A stretch of DNA of 7,432 nt from Nitrogeniibacter sp041600915 (GTDB taxonomy: Bacteria; Pseudomonadota; Gammaproteobacteria; Burkholderiales; Rhodocyclaceae). Below the pieces are notes generated by a model that did not search any database, was not told where the DNA came from, and saw nothing but the letters and a program-made list of their open reading frames with translations. The DNA is taken from positions 1 through 7,432 of the forward strand of contig JBFIJC010000188.1 of the NCBI GenBank assembly GCA_041600915.1, in the 5' to 3' direction. Both the position numbers and the translations under genes were made by a program. Below are positions 5,071-7,432 of this stretch, piece by piece; the stretch's first letter is position 1, and each line of letters starts with the position of its first letter.

Positions 5071-5922
5071 ATGCTCAGTTATCGCCATGCGTACCATGCA
5101 GGCAATCATGCCGACGTCCTCAAGCACCTGACGCTTGTGCTGACACTGGATTATTTCAATCAGAAGCCGGCACCGTACTGGTATATCGATACCCACGCGG
5201 GTCCTGGAGCGTATCGGCTGGATCAGGGGCCCGCTGCACGCACGGGTGAATTCGAGACGGGCATTGGCAAAATCATCGGTATCAAGCCGCGACCGAAATC
5301 GGTACAGCGCTTTCTTGAGACTGTCGACTGCCTCGGAAAAACGGGTTTGCCGCCGATCTATCCCGGATCGCCCGACATCGCCCAGCGCCTGATGCGCGAC
5401 GATGATCGTTTACGCTTGTTTGAACTGCACCCGACCGACTTTGACGCGCTCGACAAACACTTCAGCCACACCGGGCGCAAGGCGCAGGTGAAAAAGGCGG
5501 ATGGCTTTGCCGGGCTCAAAGCCTTGCTGCCACCGCCGACCCGCCGCGCTGTGGTGCTGATCGATCCGCCCTATGAAGTGAAACAGGATTACGACACGCT
5601 GATTGCAACCCTCGAAGACGGGCTCAAGCGTTTTCCGACCGGCTGCTTTCTGATCTGGTATCCGATATTGAGCCGACAAGAGTCTCGACGTCTGCCCAAA
5701 AAACTGCTCAGACTTGGGGCGTCGGCGAAGAACTGGCTACATGCCACGCTGGAAGTCGCGCCGCCTGCCGCCGACGGGCTGGGCATGACGGGCAGCGGCA
5801 TGTTCGTGCTCAATCCTCCCTGGACACTGGCCGAGCAACTGGCGGAAGCCTTGCCGTGGCTGAGTCATCACATGGGGGAGGGCGTGCCGGCGCGCTATCA
5901 GCTGGACAGCCACACTGAGTGA
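5071..5922 (+). CDS. rlmJ: 23S rRNA (adenine-2030-N6)-methyltransferase RlmJ
   Basis: RlmJ uses S-adenosylmethionine to methylate N6 of A2030 in 23S rRNA. The 283-residue product matches the E. coli protein (280 residues) along its length. It opens MLSYRHAYHAGNHADVLKH. The SAM-binding segment YIDTHAGPGAY is at 38-48, YPGSP at 97-101, FELHP at 117-121 and KADGF at 142-146. The catalytic motif IV DPPY is at 165-168 and the late NPPW at 248-251. An in-frame ATG at 5035 would add 12 residues and has a better ribosome-binding match (GGTGAT), but characterised relatives begin at MLSYRH, so I start at 5071. The next gene begins 7 bases after the stop, suggesting one transcript. Confidence 0.95.
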   Translation: MLSYRHAYHAGNHADVLKHLTLVLTLDYFNQKPAPYWYIDTHAGPGAYRLDQGPAARTGEFETGIGKIIGIKPRPKSVQRFLETVDCLGKTGLPPIYPGSPDIAQRLMRDDDRLRLFELHPTDFDALDKHFSHTGRKAQVKKADGFAGLKALLPPPTRRAVVLIDPPYEVKQDYDTLIATLEDGLKRFPTGCFLIWYPILSRQESRRLPKKLLRLGASAKNWLHATLEVAPPAADGLGMTGSGMFVLNPPWTLAEQLAEALPWLSHHMGEGVPARYQLDSHTE

Positions 5923-5929
5923 GGGACAC

Positions 5930-6292
5930 ATGAGCTCGGAGCCATCTAGCGATTTACGCGCCTTGCGCGACGCGCTTCGTACTTTCGCCGAGGCGCGCGA
6001 CTGGGGCCAATTCCATACGCCCAAAAACCTCGCCATGGCCTTGATTGGCGAAGCGGCGGAGGTGGTGGAGCATTTTCAGTGGCGAACCGCAGAGGAATCG
6101 GCGGCACTGCCAGAAGCCGCACGCGCCGAAGTGGCGCTCGAATTGGCGGATGTTTTGTTGTATCTGGTGCGCCTCGCCGACGTGCTCGAGGTGGATCTCG
6201 CCGACGCTGCGCAGCGCAAGCTCGCCATCAATGAAGAACGCTATCCCGCCGACAAAGCCCATGGCCGTGCCGATAAATACACGCGGCTCTGA
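5930..6292 (+). CDS. MazG-like nucleotide pyrophosphohydrolase (dCTP pyrophosphatase type)
   Basis: This is a small all-alpha NTP pyrophosphatase of the MazG/RS21-C6 (DCTPP1) group. It probably hydrolyses non-canonical or excess dNTPs to the monophosphate and pyrophosphate to clean the nucleotide pool. The 120 residues show the metal-binding pattern: E41xxE44 in GEAAEVVEHFQW and E71xxD74 in LELADVLLYL. Substrate-side residues are W25, H29, K32-N33 and the late K97...N101...RYP. Length and order match single-domain bacterial DCTPP-like proteins. The start is supported by GAGGGA (5921-5926) four bases upstream, overlapping the rlmJ stop. It is the second gene of a pair with rlmJ and converges on the gcvR-like gene. 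Exact nucleotide preference cannot be read. Confidence 0.9.
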   Translation: MSSEPSSDLRALRDALRTFAEARDWGQFHTPKNLAMALIGEAAEVVEHFQWRTAEESAALPEAARAEVALELADVLLYLVRLADVLEVDLADAAQRKLAINEERYPADKAHGRADKYTRL

Positions 6293-6294
6293 GC

Positions 6295-6328
6295 AAAAAT
6301 TCATGCCCGGATACCGCGCATCCGGGCA
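6295..6328 (-). terminator. Hairpin with T-run between MazG-like and gcvR-like genes
   Basis: TGCCCGGAT (6304-6312) and ATCCGGGCA (6320-6328) pair perfectly over 9 bp around a seven-base loop. On the minus strand four bases (TGAA) separate the stem from TTTTT (6299-6295), so it is a fair intrinsic terminator for the gcvR-like gene. On the plus strand no T-run follows, so termination of the rlmJ pair would rely on the hairpin alone or on Rho. Confidence 0.7.
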
Positions 6329-6340
6329 GGCAAAGCGGGC

Positions 6341-6862
6341 TCAGATCCAGACCACCTCGTCGAGCGTGATGTCCACAATCAAGTCGTTCGACAAGGCTTC
6401 GAGGTCTGACTGCAAAGCGGCCGCATCAAGATCTTGCCCGCCCTGCAGGCTTGCCTTGGCATGGAACATGGTCTCGCCCGACATGGCGGCGCTGGAGGTG
6501 AGCGTTGTCAGTTCTTCAACGTTAACCGCGTGGCGCACCAGTACCTGCGACACTTCGCGCACGATGCCGAGCCGGTCATGGCCGACCAGGGTCAGGTGCA
6601 GACGACGGGCGGTTTCAGGGGGCGGTGTGTCAGTCGCGCTGGTGACGGTGACTTTGAGTGCGCTCATGCCGGTCAGCGCTGCAATCAATGCGTCGGCGGC
6701 GTCTTCCGGGACGGTGACGCGTAAAATTCCGGCAAACTTGCCCGCAAGCTGTGCCATCGATGATTCCAGCCAGTTACCACCGGCCGCGCTGATGGTGGTG
6801 GACAGGGCTTCAACCAGACCCGGGCGATCATCGCCAATCGCGGTCAGAACAAGGCTACGCAT
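6341..6862 (-). CDS. gcvR: GcvR-like protein with two ACT domains
   Basis: This 173-residue cytoplasmic protein has two ACT domains, at about residues 3-75 and 87-168. Each opens with the ligand-loop signature: GDDRPGLV (10-17) and GHDRLGIV (94-101). This layout is that of GcvR, the protein that in E. coli (about 190 residues) antagonises the activator GcvA and so represses the glycine cleavage operon when glycine is low. There is no DNA-binding domain, as expected. No gcvA or gcvTHP gene lies in the window, so the regulatory partner is unverified; related double-ACT proteins with other roles exist. The ATG is preceded by AGGAGT nine bases upstream. The gene has its own probable promoter and terminator. 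Confidence 0.85.
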   Translation of the reverse strand: MRSLVLTAIGDDRPGLVEALSTTISAAGGNWLESSMAQLAGKFAGILRVTVPEDAADALIAALTGMSALKVTVTSATDTPPPETARRLHLTLVGHDRLGIVREVSQVLVRHAVNVEELTTLTSSAAMSGETMFHAKASLQGGQDLDAAALQSDLEALSNDLIVDITLDEVVWI

Positions 6863-6893
6863 GAGGCAACACTCCTGTCGAGATGATGGTTTG

Positions 6894-6924
6894 ATTGTAG
6901 GCGAAAGCCGCCCGCGGCTGTCAG
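6894..6924 (-). promoter_or_regulatory. Probable promoter of the gcvR-like gene
   Basis: On the minus strand, CTGACA (6924-6919) and TACAAT (6899-6894) each match the sigma70 consensus at 5 of 6 positions, but the spacing is 19 bases, longer than usual. Transcription would start near 6887, about 25 bases before the ATG. The -35 box touches the ribosome-binding site of the divergent DUF3301 gene. Confidence 0.45.
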
Positions 6925-6934
6925 GGGACGCGCG

Positions 6935-7258
6935 ATGATCACCCTGTGGGACATTCTGCCCCTGTTGGCGCTCGGCGGTGTTGCCTGGTATTGGATGGAC
7001 TCGCTGAAGACGCGGGAGACAGCGCTCAACTCGGCGCGCTCGGCGTGTTCTTTGCGGGGCTTTCAGTTTCTGGACGAGACAGTGGCAACCGAACGCACCC
7101 GTTTCGGCCGCAATTCAGACGGTCAGATGGTGCTGCGGCGCGTTTATCGTTTCGAGTTCTCTGACACCGGCGACAATCGACGCCCGGGGTCGGTCGTGAT
7201 GCTCGGTCGCCATGTCGAAATGGTGCAGATGGCCGGCGTGCTCGAGGCAGTGAAGTAG
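6935..7258 (+). CDS. DUF3301 family protein, single membrane anchor
   Basis: The 107-residue product starts with a hydrophobic segment (about 5-21) that should anchor it in the inner membrane, then a mostly beta-type soluble part. The DUF3301 pattern is visible: RETALNSARSACSLRGFQFLDETVA (residues about 27-51) followed by RRVYRFEFSDTG (68-79), a Gly-Arg turn and a hydrophobic end. The function of this proteobacterial family is unknown. The start is well supported by AGGGGA seven bases upstream of the ATG. It is divergent from the gcvR-like gene with 72 bases between them, and no clear promoter of its own is visible there. Its TAG stop lies 9 bases from the stop of the convergent flavoprotein gene. 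Confidence 0.85.
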   Translation: MITLWDILPLLALGGVAWYWMDSLKTRETALNSARSACSLRGFQFLDETVATERTRFGRNSDGQMVLRRVYRFEFSDTGDNRRPGSVVMLGRHVEMVQMAGVLEAVK

Positions 7259-7295
7259 GCGTTTGCGTTAGATGGCTTCGCCGGCGGCAAACGCC
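7258..7295. other. Hairpin across the two convergent stops
   Basis: GGCGTTTGC (7258-7266) and GCAAACGCC (7287-7295) form a perfect 9-bp stem. Inside the 20-base loop a small hairpin GGC-TTC-GCC (7274-7282) can form. The stem begins at the last base of the DUF3301 stop, and its right arm lies within the last codons of the flavoprotein gene. No T-run follows on either strand, so this is at best a weak bidirectional terminator or mRNA-end barrier. Confidence 0.45.
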
Positions 7296-7432
7296 GATGA
7301 CCAGGCCCACTGAAAGTTGTAGCCACCAAGATGTCCCGTGACATCAATCACTTCGCCAATGAAATACAGCCCGGGGTGCGCCGTCGCGGCCATGGTTTTG
7401 GACGATAGCGCCCGCGTATCTACACCACCCAA
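7268..7432 (-). CDS. HI0933/BaiN (YhiN)-type FAD-dependent oxidoreductase, C-terminal 54 residues
   Basis: The reverse strand from the right edge reads 54 residues and ends in TAA (7268-7270). The start lies beyond the window. Seen: GGVDTRALSSKTM, then GLYFIGEVIDVTG and GGYNFQWAWSSAFAAG. This is the typical C-terminus of the HI0933-like NAD(P)/FAD-dependent oxidoreductases annotated as YhiN or aminoacetone-oxidase family. The Gly-Glu...Asp and Gly-Gly-Tyr-Asn segment closes over the FAD. The physiological substrate of most members is not known. The sequence shows no damage in the visible part. It converges on the DUF3301 gene with 9 bases between stops. Confidence 0.92.
   Translation of the reverse strand: MGGVDTRALSSKTMAATAHPGLYFIGEVIDVTGHLGGYNFQWAWSSAFAAGEAI

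Noticed and set aside
6045..6938. Long plus-strand open frame of 297 codons across MazG-like and gcvR-like genes
   Set aside because: Its Ser/Arg/Ala-rich composition matches no family and it overlaps two well-supported genes in other frames.

Overview
The window carries ordinary bacterial housekeeping DNA of moderately high GC content. It most resembles a betaproteobacterium, perhaps of the Rhodocyclales/Zoogloeaceae. That placement is inferred from the eno-ftsB pairing, a DUF3301 protein, a GcvR-like double-ACT protein and the residue style of RlmJ and Dtd; no phylogeny was run. I see no transposase, integrase, phage gene, CRISPR array, tRNA or rRNA. Coding is dense, and no gap without a gene is longer than about 200 bases.

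Layout from left to right. The 3' end of enolase (eno) is followed by ftsB on the same strand, with a strong 10-bp hairpin between them. Converging on ftsB is a minus-strand cluster of five closely spaced genes, transcribed from 3141 down to 637: a secreted SIMPL/DUF541 protein, a small secreted MliC-like protein, dtd, an NlpC/P60 lipoprotein and a two-CBS-domain protein. The stop of the MliC-like gene overlaps the dtd GTG start by 4 bases. A divergent intergenic region with short inverted repeats separates this cluster from an EamA-type exporter gene on the plus strand. The exporter converges on a gamma-carbonic-anhydrase-like gene (minus). The gap between them holds an intrinsic terminator and a second, nested inverted-repeat structure. 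Divergent from the carbonic-anhydrase-like gene is a plus-strand pair: rlmJ (23S rRNA m6A methyltransferase) and a MazG-like nucleotide pyrophosphatase. These converge on a gcvR-like gene (minus), again with a terminator hairpin between. A DUF3301 gene (plus) is divergent from gcvR. Its stop lies 9 bases from the stop of a minus-strand HI0933/BaiN-type flavoprotein that runs off the right edge.

Functionally the genes are a mixture: glycolysis (Eno), cell division (FtsB), envelope and peptidoglycan (NlpC/P60, SIMPL, MliC-like), translation quality (Dtd), ribosome modification (RlmJ), nucleotide-pool cleaning (MazG-like), CO2/bicarbonate or acyl metabolism (gamma-CA family), glycine-cleavage control (GcvR-like) and export (EamA). 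I found no convincing new multi-gene system. The points most worth a second look are small: the hairpin between a possible Shine-Dalgarno and the ftsB start, the nested structure between the exporter and the carbonic-anhydrase-like gene, the coupling of a MliC-like protein to dtd, and the uncertain rlmJ start.
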